Part shown: positions 35,374 to 44,825 of the stretch, one piece after another | How the letters are laid out: each line of letters begins with the position of its first letter | Numbering within the stretch: position 1 is the first letter of the stretch | Assembly: GCF_900115245.1 (NCBI RefSeq) | Contig: NZ_FOVT01000021.1 | Location: forward strand, 1-64,000 | DNA from: Mesorhizobium sp. NFR06 | GTDB taxonomy: Bacteria; Pseudomonadota; Alphaproteobacteria; Rhizobiales; Rhizobiaceae | Reading direction: 5' to 3' | Length of the DNA: 64,000 nt | The notes under the pieces: model-generated | Databases searched by the model: none | What the model was told of the DNA's origin: nothing | Seen by the model: the letters and a program-made list of their open reading frames with translations, nothing else | Made by a program: the position numbers and the translations under genes

Positions 35374-36819
35374 TTAGTCCTTTGGCAGGTCGAGGAAGTG
35401 GCCGGACGTGGTGGCGGCCAGCGGGCGGGCGGCGCTGCCGTCGGCCAGCGCCAGCGGACGCTTCGACGCCGAGGCGGCCACTTCGTCGGTGTTGTTTAGA
35501 AAAAAGTCGGCGGGACTTGCGGGCCGGGTGCCGTCGGTCGGTTCGATCATCTTCTTGGAAGGATCGACCGGCTTGACCAGGTAAGGCGTGACAATGATCA
35601 CCAAATCGGTTTCGCGCCGCTGATAGGATTTGGAGGAAAACAGCGGACCGAGCACCGGCAACCTGCCTATCCCCGGCACCCGCGATGTGGTGATGTCGTT
35701 CTGCGACTGCAGAAGGCCGGCGATCATGAAGCTCTGGCCGTTCTTAAGGTCGACCGACGTCCTGGCGCGGCGCACGATGAACGCGGGAATGGAAATGCCG
35801 CTGCTGACCTGGATGGAAGCAGACGGGTCGATCGAGGACACTTCCGGCGCGATGTCGAGGCTCACCAGCCCGTCCTTGAGCACCGTAGGCGTGAAATCCA
35901 GGCCGACGCCGTACTTCTTGTAGGTGACGCTGATCTTGCCATTGTCTTCGGAAACCGGAATCGGGAACTCGCCGCCGGCAAGGAAGCTCGCCGTCTGGCC
36001 CGAACGTGCGATCAGGTTCGGCTCCGCGAGCCGCCGTGCCAGGCCGCGCTCTTCCAGCGCTTTGATGGCAATGTCGATTGAAAGACCGTTCGACAGCAGG
36101 CTGCCGATAATCTCACCTGTTCCGGCAGCCGGAACGTCTCCCCCCTCCGGGTTCAACACGACCTCGCGGTTGCCGATGCCATAGGCGAAATTGGCGCTGT
36201 ATTTGGCGCCGAGATCCTGACCAGCCTGACGGTTGATCTCGACGAAGCGGACGTTGAGCTGCACCTGCTGCGATGACGAGATGTTGACCGAGTTGATGAC
36301 TTCCTCGTTGCCGGAAAAGCGCGACGCGATCTTGCTGGCCTTGTCGGCAGCGACCGCATCGTCGGCCTCGCCCGAGAGCACGACGCGACCGTTGGCCGAA
36401 CCGACCTTGATCTTGGCGTCGGGCACGCTGGCGCGAATCGTGCTTGCCAGTTGGTCGGTGTCCAGCGTCACCTCGATGTCGATGGTGCCGACGAGCTGCT
36501 TGTTCTGGTCGAACAGGGCGATGCCGGTCGTGCCCAGGTTGTTGCCGAGCACATAGAAGGACTTGTCGGTCAGCGGGTTGACGTTGGCGATCTCCGGATC
36601 GCCGATGACGATCTGGTAGAAGGCGGCGCTCGTCACGATCGTCCTCGGCTTGCCCTTGGCCACCTTGATCGAGGCGTTCTTGTTCGCCGAGACATAGACG
36701 ACGTCATTGCCCGCCCTTGCCGGTGCCGTGACGCCGAGCATGGCCAGCGGCACCGCCAGCGTGATCGCGCCAACCAGGCGCCACGCCCCGGTCATTCGAA
36801 ATGCATCAAACCTAAACAT
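35374..36819 (-). CDS. cpaC: Tad pilus outer-membrane secretin CpaC/RcpA
   Basis: A 481-residue protein with a signal peptide ending APARAG, an N-terminal pilus-assembly domain (VYVSANKNASIKVAKGKPRT), a BON-like segment (VRVVLSGEA type) and the secretin domain with VPGIGRLPVLGPLF and ETDLVIIVTPYLVKPV. It forms the outer-membrane channel for the pilus. ATG 36819 (MFRFDAFRMTG) is chosen because a GGGGACGGG site is close; a longer reading frame upstream is arginine-rich and runs into cpaB. Confidence 0.93.
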   Translation of the reverse strand: MFRFDAFRMTGAWRLVGAITLAVPLAMLGVTAPARAGNDVVYVSANKNASIKVAKGKPRTIVTSAAFYQIVIGDPEIANVNPLTDKSFYVLGNNLGTTGIALFDQNKQLVGTIDIEVTLDTDQLASTIRASVPDAKIKVGSANGRVVLSGEADDAVAADKASKIASRFSGNEEVINSVNISSSQQVQLNVRFVEINRQAGQDLGAKYSANFAYGIGNREVVLNPEGGDVPAAGTGEIIGSLLSNGLSIDIAIKALEERGLARRLAEPNLIARSGQTASFLAGGEFPIPVSEDNGKISVTYKKYGVGLDFTPTVLKDGLVSLDIAPEVSSIDPSASIQVSSGISIPAFIVRRARTSVDLKNGQSFMIAGLLQSQNDITTSRVPGIGRLPVLGPLFSSKSYQRRETDLVIIVTPYLVKPVDPSKKMIEPTDGTRPASPADFFLNNTDEVAASASKRPLALADGSAARPLAATTSGHFLDLPKD

Positions 36820-36847
36820 GTTGCCCGTCCCCGCCGGTCCCCACCGG

Positions 36848-37780
36848 CTATTGCTGCAGTTCCGGCGGCGGTTCCCGCGAAGGAACCTTGTATTCCTCGA
36901 CCTTCTCGCCACGCGTCACGATCACCGTCTTGAATTTCGGCTCGTCCTGGTCCTTCGTCACGGCGTTGACGAGCGAGGCAGCGCTCGCCTGCGCGTTTGC
37001 GGCAATCGACCCCCCGAAGGACGAGATGGTGGTAAGCCCGCCATTGCTGGTGCTGGCGTCGGCCGCCGAACGCAAGGACAGCGACAAGGAGCCGACGGTG
37101 CGGGCAAGCGCGACTTTCTGCGCCCCTTCGTTGGTCACCTCGATGGTCACTGAATTGGCGATCTGCGGCTCGGTCTTGCGCTCGTCGGCGCCTTGCCCGA
37201 CCGAAAGCACCTTGGCGTCGGAGACCACGATCTCGGAGGTGACGGTCGAGCCCGCCGCGCCCTGCGCGTTCTTCGCCACTTCCTGGATATCGCCGGCATC
37301 GCGCGTCAGAACGACGTCGACCCGGTCTCCCGGCGTGATGAAGCCGCCGACGCCGGCGATCTCATCGGTGCGGATGGTGACGGCCCGCATTCCGGCCGAC
37401 AGCATGTTGGAAAGCGTGGCGCGACCGTTCGGTCCCGACAGCTTGGTCAGCAGCACCGGTTCGTTGACCTCGATCGGCGACAGCACGACCCGGCTGCCGT
37501 CGGCAAGAAGCTTGTCGATTGTGGGGAATGCACCTTGCGGCAGGGAATCCTGCGGCCATGGAATCTCGGCGAGTTGCGGCCGCGCAAGCTCCATGCCGTA
37601 ACGCAGCGGCGCCTGAGCCACCACGATGGTCTTGAACTCGATCTTGGGTTGCGGCGCCACGACGGAGACGACCTCGGGCTGGGCCTTTGCCTGGCTCTTG
37701 ACCCAGAAGTCCGCCGCAAAGATCGAGATCGCGCCGAAGACGGCGGCGATGCCGATCATGGTTATGGCCCTGCCCCTCAC
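36848..37780 (-). CDS. cpaB: Tad pilus assembly protein CpaB/RcpC
   Basis: A 310-residue protein with an N-terminal membrane anchor (ITMIGIAAVFGAISIFAADF) and a SAF-type beta-clip domain (FKTIVVAQAPLRYGMELARPQL) followed by RAVTIRTDEIAGVGGFITPGDRVDVVLTR. CpaB is a periplasmic partner of the secretin. The start is GTG 37780, with AGGGG seven bases upstream; ATG 37759 is an alternative. It is the first gene of this leftward Tad operon. No pilin or prepilin peptidase gene precedes it; the next gene is divergent parE. Confidence 0.92.
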   Translation of the reverse strand: MRGRAITMIGIAAVFGAISIFAADFWVKSQAKAQPEVVSVVAPQPKIEFKTIVVAQAPLRYGMELARPQLAEIPWPQDSLPQGAFPTIDKLLADGSRVVLSPIEVNEPVLLTKLSGPNGRATLSNMLSAGMRAVTIRTDEIAGVGGFITPGDRVDVVLTRDAGDIQEVAKNAQGAAGSTVTSEIVVSDAKVLSVGQGADERKTEPQIANSVTIEVTNEGAQKVALARTVGSLSLSLRSAADASTSNGGLTTISSFGGSIAANAQASAASLVNAVTKDQDEPKFKTVIVTRGEKVEEYKVPSREPPPELQQ

Positions 37781-38013
37781 AACGAAACCCCTGACGCCCG
37801 CGGTCTTTTGTTAGTTGGGCTTCACGCTAGGCATCATTGTTAAAGAATCAGGAATCCCGGGTCGCTCCAACCGCCCTATTTCGGCCGGCTTGGTTATCGA
37901 ATGGTTTTGGAATAAGAGACAGTTTGATCCCTGAACGGAACAGGAACTCGTTCGCCCGCCAAAAGCGTGGCAGTATCGACGAGTGATTCGCATTACCGGA
38001 CGTTAGGCCCAGC

Positions 38014-40068
38014 ATGGACGATAGCAACGACCTTTTCGGCAAGATGGAAAAGCCGGCACAGCCGGTGCGCACGCCCTCGCGCCCGGCCGATCCGCTCGTG
38101 CAGGCCGCGAAGCGTCCGGCCGCCGCCCGCGATGGCAGCGAAGGCTACAGCGCTGCCGATATCGAGGTGCTGGAAGGGCTCGAGCCGGTGCGACGCCGTC
38201 CAGGTATGTATATCGGCGGCACCGACGACAAGGCGATGCATCACTTGTTCGCCGAGGTCATCGACAATTCCATGGACGAGGCGGTCGCCGGCCACGCCAC
38301 CTTCATCGATGTCGAGCTTTCGGCCGACGGTTTCCTGACCGTGACCGACAACGGCCGCGGCATTCCGGTCGATCCGCATCCGAAATTCAAGAAACCGGCG
38401 CTTGAAGTCATTATGACGACGCTGCATTCGGGCGGCAAATTCGACTCCAAGGTCTATGAGACCTCCGGCGGCCTGCACGGCGTCGGCGTCTCCGTCGTCA
38501 ACGCGCTGTCCGACCACCTCGAGGTCGAAGTCGCGCGCGGCCGCCAGCTTTACCGCCAGCGTTTTTCGCGCGGCATCCCGGTCAGCGGTCTCGAGCATCT
38601 CGGCGAGGTTCACAATCGCCGCGGCACCAAGACACGCTTCCACCCCGACGAGCAGATTTTCGGCAAGGGCGCCGCGTTCGAACCGGCGCGGCTCTACCGC
38701 ATGACGCGCTCGAAGGCCTACCTGTTCGGCGGCGTCGAGATCCGCTGGACTTGCGATCCGTCGCTGATCAAGGAAAAGGACCAGACACCGGCCAAGGCCG
38801 AGTTCCATTTCCCCGGCGGTCTCAAAGACTATCTCAAGGCCACGCTCGGCGACGAATTCCAGGTCACGCGCGAGATGTTCGCCGGAAAAAGCGACAAGCA
38901 GGGTGGCCACGGCTCGCTCGAATGGGCGGTGACCTGGTTCGGCGGCGACGGGTTTCTCAATTCCTACTGCAACACCATCCCGACAGCCGAAGGCGGCACG
39001 CACGAGGCCGGCTTTCGCAACGTCCTGACGCGCGGGCTGCGCGCCTATGCCGACCTGATCGGCAACAAGCGCGCCTCCGTCATCACCACCGAGGACGTCA
39101 TGATCTCGGCCGCCGGCATGCTGTCGGTGTTCATCCGCGAGCCTGAATTCGTCGGCCAGACCAAGGACAGGCTGGCGACCATCGAGGCGATGCGCATCGT
39201 CGAAAACGCCATCCGTGACCCGTTCGATCACTGGCTGGCCGACAACCCGCAGGAAGCCTCGAAGCTTCTGGAGTGGGTCATCGCGCGCGCCGACGAACGC
39301 GTGCGCCGTCGCCAGGAGAAAGAAGTCTCTCGCAAGACCGCGGTGCGCAAGCTGCGCCTTCCGGGCAAGCTCGCCGACTGCACGCAGAATGCCGCCGCCG
39401 GCGCCGAGATCTTCATCGTCGAGGGCGACTCGGCCGGAGGCTCCGCCAAGCAGGCCCGCGACCGCGCCAGCCAGGCGGTGCTGCCGCTGCGCGGCAAGAT
39501 CCTCAACGTCGCCAGCGCCGGCAACGACAAGCTCGCCGCCAACCAGCAGATTTCCGACCTTATCCAGGCGCTCGGCTGCGGCACGCGCTCGAAATATCGC
39601 GACGAGGACCTGCGCTACGATCGCGTGATCATCATGACCGACGCCGACGTCGATGGCGCGCACATTGCTTCGCTTTTGATCACCTTCTTCTACCAGGAAA
39701 TGCCGAACCTGATCCGCGGCGGCCACCTCTACATGGCCGTGCCGCCGCTCTATTCGATCAGGCAGGGCGGCAAGGTCGGCTATGCCCGCGATGATGCGCA
39801 TAAGGACGAACTGCTGCGCACCGAGTTCACCGGGCGCGGCAAGGTCGAGATCGGCCGCTTCAAGGGGCTGGGCGAGATGATGGCCTCGCAGCTCAAGGAG
39901 ACCACGATGGATCCGAGGAAGCGCACGCTTCTGAGGGTCGATGTGATCGACGCCGAGCAGGCGACCAAGGATGCCGTCGACGCGCTGATGGGCACCAAGC
40001 CCGAGGCCCGCTTCCGCTTCATCCAGGAGCGCGCCGAATTCGCCGAGGCGGACGTTCTGGATATCTGA
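38014..40068 (+). CDS. parE: DNA topoisomerase IV subunit B
   Basis: A 684-residue type II topoisomerase ATPase subunit. The GHKL domain shows RRRPGMYIGGTDDKAMHHL and DNGRGIPVDPHPK. The TOPRIM part has VEGDSAGGSAKQARDR and PLRGKILNV, and the later ITFFYQEMPNLI matches ParE more than GyrB. With ParC (encoded elsewhere) it decatenates sister chromosomes. The first 50 residues (DLFGKMEKPAQPV...) form a rhizobial extension. It is divergent from cpaB with about 230 bp between. Confidence 0.95.
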   Translation: MDDSNDLFGKMEKPAQPVRTPSRPADPLVQAAKRPAAARDGSEGYSAADIEVLEGLEPVRRRPGMYIGGTDDKAMHHLFAEVIDNSMDEAVAGHATFIDVELSADGFLTVTDNGRGIPVDPHPKFKKPALEVIMTTLHSGGKFDSKVYETSGGLHGVGVSVVNALSDHLEVEVARGRQLYRQRFSRGIPVSGLEHLGEVHNRRGTKTRFHPDEQIFGKGAAFEPARLYRMTRSKAYLFGGVEIRWTCDPSLIKEKDQTPAKAEFHFPGGLKDYLKATLGDEFQVTREMFAGKSDKQGGHGSLEWAVTWFGGDGFLNSYCNTIPTAEGGTHEAGFRNVLTRGLRAYADLIGNKRASVITTEDVMISAAGMLSVFIREPEFVGQTKDRLATIEAMRIVENAIRDPFDHWLADNPQEASKLLEWVIARADERVRRRQEKEVSRKTAVRKLRLPGKLADCTQNAAAGAEIFIVEGDSAGGSAKQARDRASQAVLPLRGKILNVASAGNDKLAANQQISDLIQALGCGTRSKYRDEDLRYDRVIIMTDADVDGAHIASLLITFFYQEMPNLIRGGHLYMAVPPLYSIRQGGKVGYARDDAHKDELLRTEFTGRGKVEIGRFKGLGEMMASQLKETTMDPRKRTLLRVDVIDAEQATKDAVDALMGTKPEARFRFIQERAEFAEADVLDI

Positions 40069-40110
40069 ACGCCGACTGGTCCATAACAATCTCCGGAACG
40101 GAGAACCTAT

Positions 40111-42210
40111 GTGACCTGGACGCGGCTGAAAGAGCTTGTCGAGACACCGTTAAGTGGTCTGACGCAGCCGACCCGTTCGGATTGGATTTTTGCTCTGCGC
40201 ACGGTCTCGGCGGGTCTGATTGCGCTTCTTGGCGCCTACACGCTGACGCTCGACCATCCGCAATGGGCGATGATGACGGTATTCATCGTCGCGCAGCCCG
40301 TGGCCGGCATGGTGCTGGCGAAGGGCTTCTACCGGCTGCTCGGCACACTGGCGGGCGGCCTCGCGGCGGTCGGCATCACCTCCCTGTTCGGCGCCAATCC
40401 CTGGTTGCTGGTGACCGTGCTGGCGCTCTGGATCGGTGTCTGCACGCTCGTCTCGTCATTGCTGCGCAATCCGGAAGCGTATGGCGCCGCCCTTGCCGGC
40501 TATACAGCGATGATCATCAGCCTGCCGGCCTTCGGGCAGCCGCACGTCGTTGTCGATTTGGCGATCGCGCGCTGCGCCGAGATCGTGCTTGGCATCGTCT
40601 GCGCCGGCGTCACCAGCCGGCTGATCCTGCCGAAGCTCGCGGCCGACGCCATCATCTCCAGGCTCAAGCGCAGCATCCTCGACCTCGCCGAATATGCCGG
40701 CGGCGCCTTTTCCGGCGGCGATCCGGTCAGCCTTGCGGCGCTCCAGCGCAAGCTGATCACCGACGCCCAGACGCTCGCCGAAATGCGCACCTATGCGCGG
40801 CTGGAAGCGCCGAGCTTCGCCACGCGCGCCCACCCGGTGCGGCGCACCATCGGCCAGCTTCTGTGGGCGCTTTCGGCGGCGCGCGCCCTGCACAGCCATC
40901 GCGCGCCGAAGAATGCCGCGCTCATCCCGATGCGCCGCGACTTGAAAGCCTTCGTCGGCGAACTGGCGGCGACGCCAGGCGCGCTCGAAGACACGGCCCC
41001 CTGGCTGGCCCGTCTCGATGCGATCGCGAGCAAGGCCAGGGAGATGCCGGCGCTGCCCGACCATACCGGCGGCTCCAAGGATGCTGGCCCCAAGGATGCC
41101 GGCGAAGACAAGGTCGGCACCATCACCCGCCTCACCATTGCCGGCGATTTTGCCGAGGCGCTGAAGCAGGTGATGCGCGGCCTTGACGCGCTTCGCTCGC
41201 CCGTCTCGCGCAAATCGAATGAGCGAGGCCAGCCGGCATTGGTTGTGCATCGCGACTACCAGGCCGCGTGGCGCAACGCCGTGCGCGCCGCTCTCGCCAC
41301 CTTCCTCGTGGCGATATTCTGGTTGACAACCAAATGGTCGGAAGCAGCCGGCACCGTCATCCTCGTCGCCGTCGTCTCCAGCCTCTTCGCGGCGCGCCCC
41401 GATCCGGTGCAGTCCGCCTGGGGTTTCTTCACCGGCACGCTGATCGCGCTGCCCTTTGCCTTTCTCGTCGGCCAGGTCGCGCTGCCGGCGCTGCCGGGCT
41501 TCGGCTGGTTCACGCTCTTCGTCGTGCCGATCCTGGTGCCTGCGGCGCTCGGCATGGCCAATCCGCGCCATGTCGGCGTCGCCACAGCCTTCGCCATCAA
41601 CTTCCTCGCCTTCCTCAGTCCGCATCAGCAGATGATCTACGATCCCGGGCCGTTCTTCGCCGGATCCGCCTCGATCGTGGTCGGCATCCTGATTGCCATC
41701 GGCGTCTTCATCGTCGTGCTGCCTGCCGATCCCTGGGTCACCGTGGAACGTATCTCGCAAGCCATGCGCGAGGATCTGGCGCGGCTTTGCCTGCATGAGC
41801 GAATACCCCGGCGTTCGGCCTTCGAAAGCCTTGCCTATGACCGGATCAACCAGTTGATGCCGCAGGTGCAGCAGACGGGGCGCAAAGGCGACCCCATTCT
41901 TGGCGGCAGCATCGCCGCCGTCACCGTCGGGCTGGAGGTGCTGCGGCTGCGCCACGCGCAGCTGAACACCGCCATCCCCCACGAAACAGTCGAGTCGATC
42001 GGCAATTTCCTGCGCGGCCTGGCGCGCGAACTGCTGTTCCGGCGACCGGGCGAGCCGCAGACGGCGACCGTCGCGGTGGCGAGGCAATATGCGGCCAGCA
42101 TTGCCGAGCGCAGCGATCGGTTCGAAATGCTGCAGGTCGCCGCCTCGCTACGCATCATTGCCGCGGCGATGGAAGACTATCCCGATTTCTTTGCGAGGGG
42201 CCGAGGCTGA
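40111..42210 (+). CDS. FUSC-family inner-membrane transporter
   Basis: A 699-residue protein with two clusters of membrane helices: residues about 25-165 (such as AGLIALLGAYTLTL, WAMMTVFIVAQPVAGM, WLLVTVLALWIGVCTLV) and about 395-545, separated by a soluble helical segment. This is the layout of fusaric acid resistance / aromatic acid efflux proteins (FUSC, AaeB-like). The usual partner periplasmic adaptor gene is not next to it. Translation begins at GTG 40111, with GGAG eight bases upstream. It follows parE by 42 bp and converges with the DUF2336 gene. Confidence 0.88.
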   Translation: MTWTRLKELVETPLSGLTQPTRSDWIFALRTVSAGLIALLGAYTLTLDHPQWAMMTVFIVAQPVAGMVLAKGFYRLLGTLAGGLAAVGITSLFGANPWLLVTVLALWIGVCTLVSSLLRNPEAYGAALAGYTAMIISLPAFGQPHVVVDLAIARCAEIVLGIVCAGVTSRLILPKLAADAIISRLKRSILDLAEYAGGAFSGGDPVSLAALQRKLITDAQTLAEMRTYARLEAPSFATRAHPVRRTIGQLLWALSAARALHSHRAPKNAALIPMRRDLKAFVGELAATPGALEDTAPWLARLDAIASKAREMPALPDHTGGSKDAGPKDAGEDKVGTITRLTIAGDFAEALKQVMRGLDALRSPVSRKSNERGQPALVVHRDYQAAWRNAVRAALATFLVAIFWLTTKWSEAAGTVILVAVVSSLFAARPDPVQSAWGFFTGTLIALPFAFLVGQVALPALPGFGWFTLFVVPILVPAALGMANPRHVGVATAFAINFLAFLSPHQQMIYDPGPFFAGSASIVVGILIAIGVFIVVLPADPWVTVERISQAMREDLARLCLHERIPRRSAFESLAYDRINQLMPQVQQTGRKGDPILGGSIAAVTVGLEVLRLRHAQLNTAIPHETVESIGNFLRGLARELLFRRPGEPQTATVAVARQYAASIAERSDRFEMLQVAASLRIIAAAMEDYPDFFARGRG

Positions 42211-42214
42211 GGCC

Positions 42215-43336
42215 TCAAGCTGCCGCGATGGCCAGTGCGTGCCCGCGCGCGTTTTCGCGCAATGCCTCGAGATGGATCGACTTCACCAACCCGGCGAGAT
42301 CGCCCTCGGCCGACTGGCCGCCGAGTTCCTTCAACATCAGCCAGCTCACTTCCTGCACGCCGGCGACACGCCGGCCATTGGCGACCTCGCGCCAGATCTT
42401 GAGGGCGCGCAGGATGATGGCATGCGTCGCCGGCGCGAGCCCGGCACTGCGGAACAGCGCCTGCAGCGCCACGTCATGCCCGCCGGCGAGGAGAGCCGTC
42501 ACCCGCTGCTCGGACTGTTGGGCGAGCGCGACCAGCGTCGAGCCGAAGAAGTCGACCTTGCCATGCGCGATGGTGCGGATGATGAAGCTGGCGGTGAGGT
42601 CGCCGCGCAGTCTCAGATGCTCGATCAGCGCGGCGTGCTCTTCGATGCGCGTTCCCTCGATCAGCGTCACCGAGGCTTTCACGCAGGCGTCGCGCATCAC
42701 GCGATCGGCGCGCGCGGCACCCATCATCGCCAGCACCAGCGGTGAACCTTTCAGCGTCTCGCCGAGCTTGACCAGAAGCATGTGCCGGCAGTCGGCGGGC
42801 AGGCGTCGATCGGCGATCAGCGCCTCGCGCACCAGCGGCAGATGGCCATGCCGCTCGGCGATGCGGCGGAAGCTGAGCGAGGCAATGTCGGCGCCGCTGT
42901 TGCCGACCAGCGCGGCACAGGCTTCCGGCTCGCCGATCTCGGCGATTGCCGCCGCTAGCGACATCGAGACGACCGGACGATTGGCGATCAGCTTCTGCGT
43001 CGCCTTCTGGCCGCAGGCGACGCGCTCGACCAGATCGGCATCGGTAAGCAGCGGCGAACGCGCCAGCACCAGCGTCGCCACTTCCGGCTGATCGGCGGCC
43101 AAGGCGCTGATCACCTGCGGCGGCGCGTGATGGCTCATCGACAGCGCCTCGGCAAGCGCCAGGCGCACCTTGGAGGAAGCGTCATCCAAAAGCAGCGTGA
43201 GCGCCGCCTCGGCGGCGCAGCGATCCTCGAACGGCAGATCGGAATTGATATAGGCGCGCGCCAGCGCGCTCGCGGCGGCGGCGCGCTCGGAAACCCTCGC
43301 CGTATCGATCCACTTCAGAAAATGCGAAACAACCAT
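42215..43336 (-). CDS. DUF2336 alpha-helical repeat protein
   Basis: A 373-residue all-helical protein: ARVSERAAAASALARAYIN, EAALTLLLDDASSKVRLALAEAL and QVISALAADQPEVATLVLARSPLL. The HEAT-like repeats and the DUF2336 core place it in an alphaproteobacterial family of unknown role. It has no signal peptide or membrane segment. Its stop lies four bases from the end of the convergent FUSC gene. A long GC-rich region upstream probably holds its promoter. Confidence 0.82.
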   Translation of the reverse strand: MVVSHFLKWIDTARVSERAAAASALARAYINSDLPFEDRCAAEAALTLLLDDASSKVRLALAEALSMSHHAPPQVISALAADQPEVATLVLARSPLLTDADLVERVACGQKATQKLIANRPVVSMSLAAAIAEIGEPEACAALVGNSGADIASLSFRRIAERHGHLPLVREALIADRRLPADCRHMLLVKLGETLKGSPLVLAMMGAARADRVMRDACVKASVTLIEGTRIEEHAALIEHLRLRGDLTASFIIRTIAHGKVDFFGSTLVALAQQSEQRVTALLAGGHDVALQALFRSAGLAPATHAIILRALKIWREVANGRRVAGVQEVSWLMLKELGGQSAEGDLAGLVKSIHLEALRENARGHALAIAAA

Positions 43337-43484
43337 GCCGACCAGCTACGCCCCTTGCCGGAAGGTCCGGCCCCGCTGGAAACGGTAGGCCGGAAATGGT
43401 TTACGAACGGTTCACCATGTTTCTTAACCGGCTTGATGGCGCCGCAACCAACGCCTATCAAGCAGGGAATTGAGGAGATCGACC

Positions 43485-43937
43485 ATGGCCGGGCTATTTC
43501 TGGAAGAGTTTGTCGTCGGCCATGTCTTCCATCACACGCTGCGCAAGACGGTGACCGAAAGCGACAACATGCTGTTTTCGGTGATGACGCTGAACCCGCA
43601 GCCCTTGCACATCGATTTCGACTTCGCCGCGAAAACAGAATGGGGCAAGCCGCTGGTCAATTCGCTGTTCACGCTCGGCCTGATGATCGGCATTTCCGTG
43701 AACGACATCACTGTCGGCACGACGGTCGCCAATCTCGGCATGAAGGAAACGGTGTTCCCGCACCCCGTCTTCCACGGCGATACCATCCGGGTCGAGACGA
43801 CGGTCGTCTCCGTGCGCGAATCCAAGTCGAAACCCGATCGCGGCATCGTCGAGTTCGAGCACCGCGCCTACAATCAGAGTGACGTTCTCGTTGCCAAGTG
43901 CACCAGGCAGGCGATGATGCTGAAGAAGGCTGCCTGA
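43485..43937 (+). CDS. MaoC-like hot-dog dehydratase
   Basis: A 150-residue single hot-dog domain with the MaoC signature MLFSVMTLNPQPLHIDFDFA (catalytic Asn/Asp and His region) and KPLVNSLFTLGLMIGISV. These enzymes hydrate or dehydrate CoA thioesters. At 150 residues it is too short to be the two-domain mesaconyl-CoA hydratase of the ethylmalonyl-CoA pathway. GAGGAG lies just upstream of ATG 43485. The stop overlaps the start of the CitE-like gene by one base, so the two probably work on the same CoA ester. Confidence 0.87.
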   Translation: MAGLFLEEFVVGHVFHHTLRKTVTESDNMLFSVMTLNPQPLHIDFDFAAKTEWGKPLVNSLFTLGLMIGISVNDITVGTTVANLGMKETVFPHPVFHGDTIRVETTVVSVRESKSKPDRGIVEFEHRAYNQSDVLVAKCTRQAMMLKKAA

Positions 43938-44818
43938 TGCGCTCACTGCTCTTCGTGCCCGGCGATTCCGAACGCAAGCTGGAAAAAGGGTTCGGGGCCG
44001 GCGCCGACGTGGTCATCGTCGATCTTGAGGATTCCGTTGCCGCCGCCAACAAGGTGGCGGCGCGCGCGACCGCGGCGGATTTCATCTCTAGCCAACGACG
44101 CCAGACGGGTTCCGCCATCTATGTGCGGGTCAACGACCTTTCGACCGGCCTAACCGACGCAGACCTCGCGGTCCTCGTCCCGGTGAAGCCCGACGGCATC
44201 ATGCTGCCCAAGTCGAACAGCGGTCAGGACGTCCAGCAACTGGCGGCGAAGCTTCGCGTCCACGAAGCCGAAAACGGGCTGCAGGACGGCGGTATAAGGG
44301 TCTTGCCGATCATCACCGAAACCGCGGCAGGCGTGCTGGCGGCGGCAAGCTATGCCGGGACGAGTGCGCGACTGGCCGGTCTGACCTGGGGCGCGGAGGA
44401 CCTGTCGGCGGCAATCGGCGCGCGCTCGGCCCGCGGCGGAAACGGCCGCTACACCGACGTGTTTCGCCTGGCGCGCACCATGACCATTCTGGGAGCGGCA
44501 GCGGCCGAGGTCGCGGCAATCGATACCGTGTTCCCGGATTTTCGCGACATGGCCGGTCTCGAGGCCGAGTGCAGGGAGGCCGAGCGTGACGGCTTCACCG
44601 GCAAGATGGCGATCCATCCGGCACAGGTGCCGGTCATCAACGCGGCTTTCACGCCGTCCGCCGAGGCGGTCGAGCGATCGCAGGCGATCGTCGACGCCTT
44701 CGCGGCGGCGGGAAACCCGGGCGTCGTCGGCATCGACGGCAAGATGTATGACCGGCCGCACCTGCGGCTGGCCGAGCGGCTGCTCGCGCGTGCCAGGGCG
44801 GCTGGCATTTCCGCCTGA
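43937..44818 (+). CDS. CitE-family lyase / malyl-CoA thioesterase-like protein
   Basis: A 293-residue TIM-barrel of the HpcH/HpaI-CitE family: MRSLLFVPGDSERKLEKG, VVIVDLEDSVAAANK and TWGAEDLSAAIGARS, with metal-binding Glu and Asp in the last two. Relatives cleave citramalyl- or malyl-CoA or hydrolyse malyl-CoA. The N-terminus MRSLLFVPGDSER is the usual start, and its ATG overlaps the MaoC stop (TGATG). The substrate cannot be fixed from sequence. It converges with the methyltransferase gene seven bases away. Confidence 0.87.
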   Translation: MRSLLFVPGDSERKLEKGFGAGADVVIVDLEDSVAAANKVAARATAADFISSQRRQTGSAIYVRVNDLSTGLTDADLAVLVPVKPDGIMLPKSNSGQDVQQLAAKLRVHEAENGLQDGGIRVLPIITETAAGVLAAASYAGTSARLAGLTWGAEDLSAAIGARSARGGNGRYTDVFRLARTMTILGAAAAEVAAIDTVFPDFRDMAGLEAECREAERDGFTGKMAIHPAQVPVINAAFTPSAEAVERSQAIVDAFAAAGNPGVVGIDGKMYDRPHLRLAERLLARARAAGISA

Positions 44819-44825
44819 TCCGCTA

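Noticed and set aside
37781..38013. A short pilin gene hidden between cpaB and parE
   Set aside because: No frame shows a prepilin signal or the Flp-like hydrophobic stretch.
37993..40089. A 698-codon open frame opposite parE
   Set aside because: Same reason: no fold-like pattern, full overlap with a topoisomerase gene on the plus strand.
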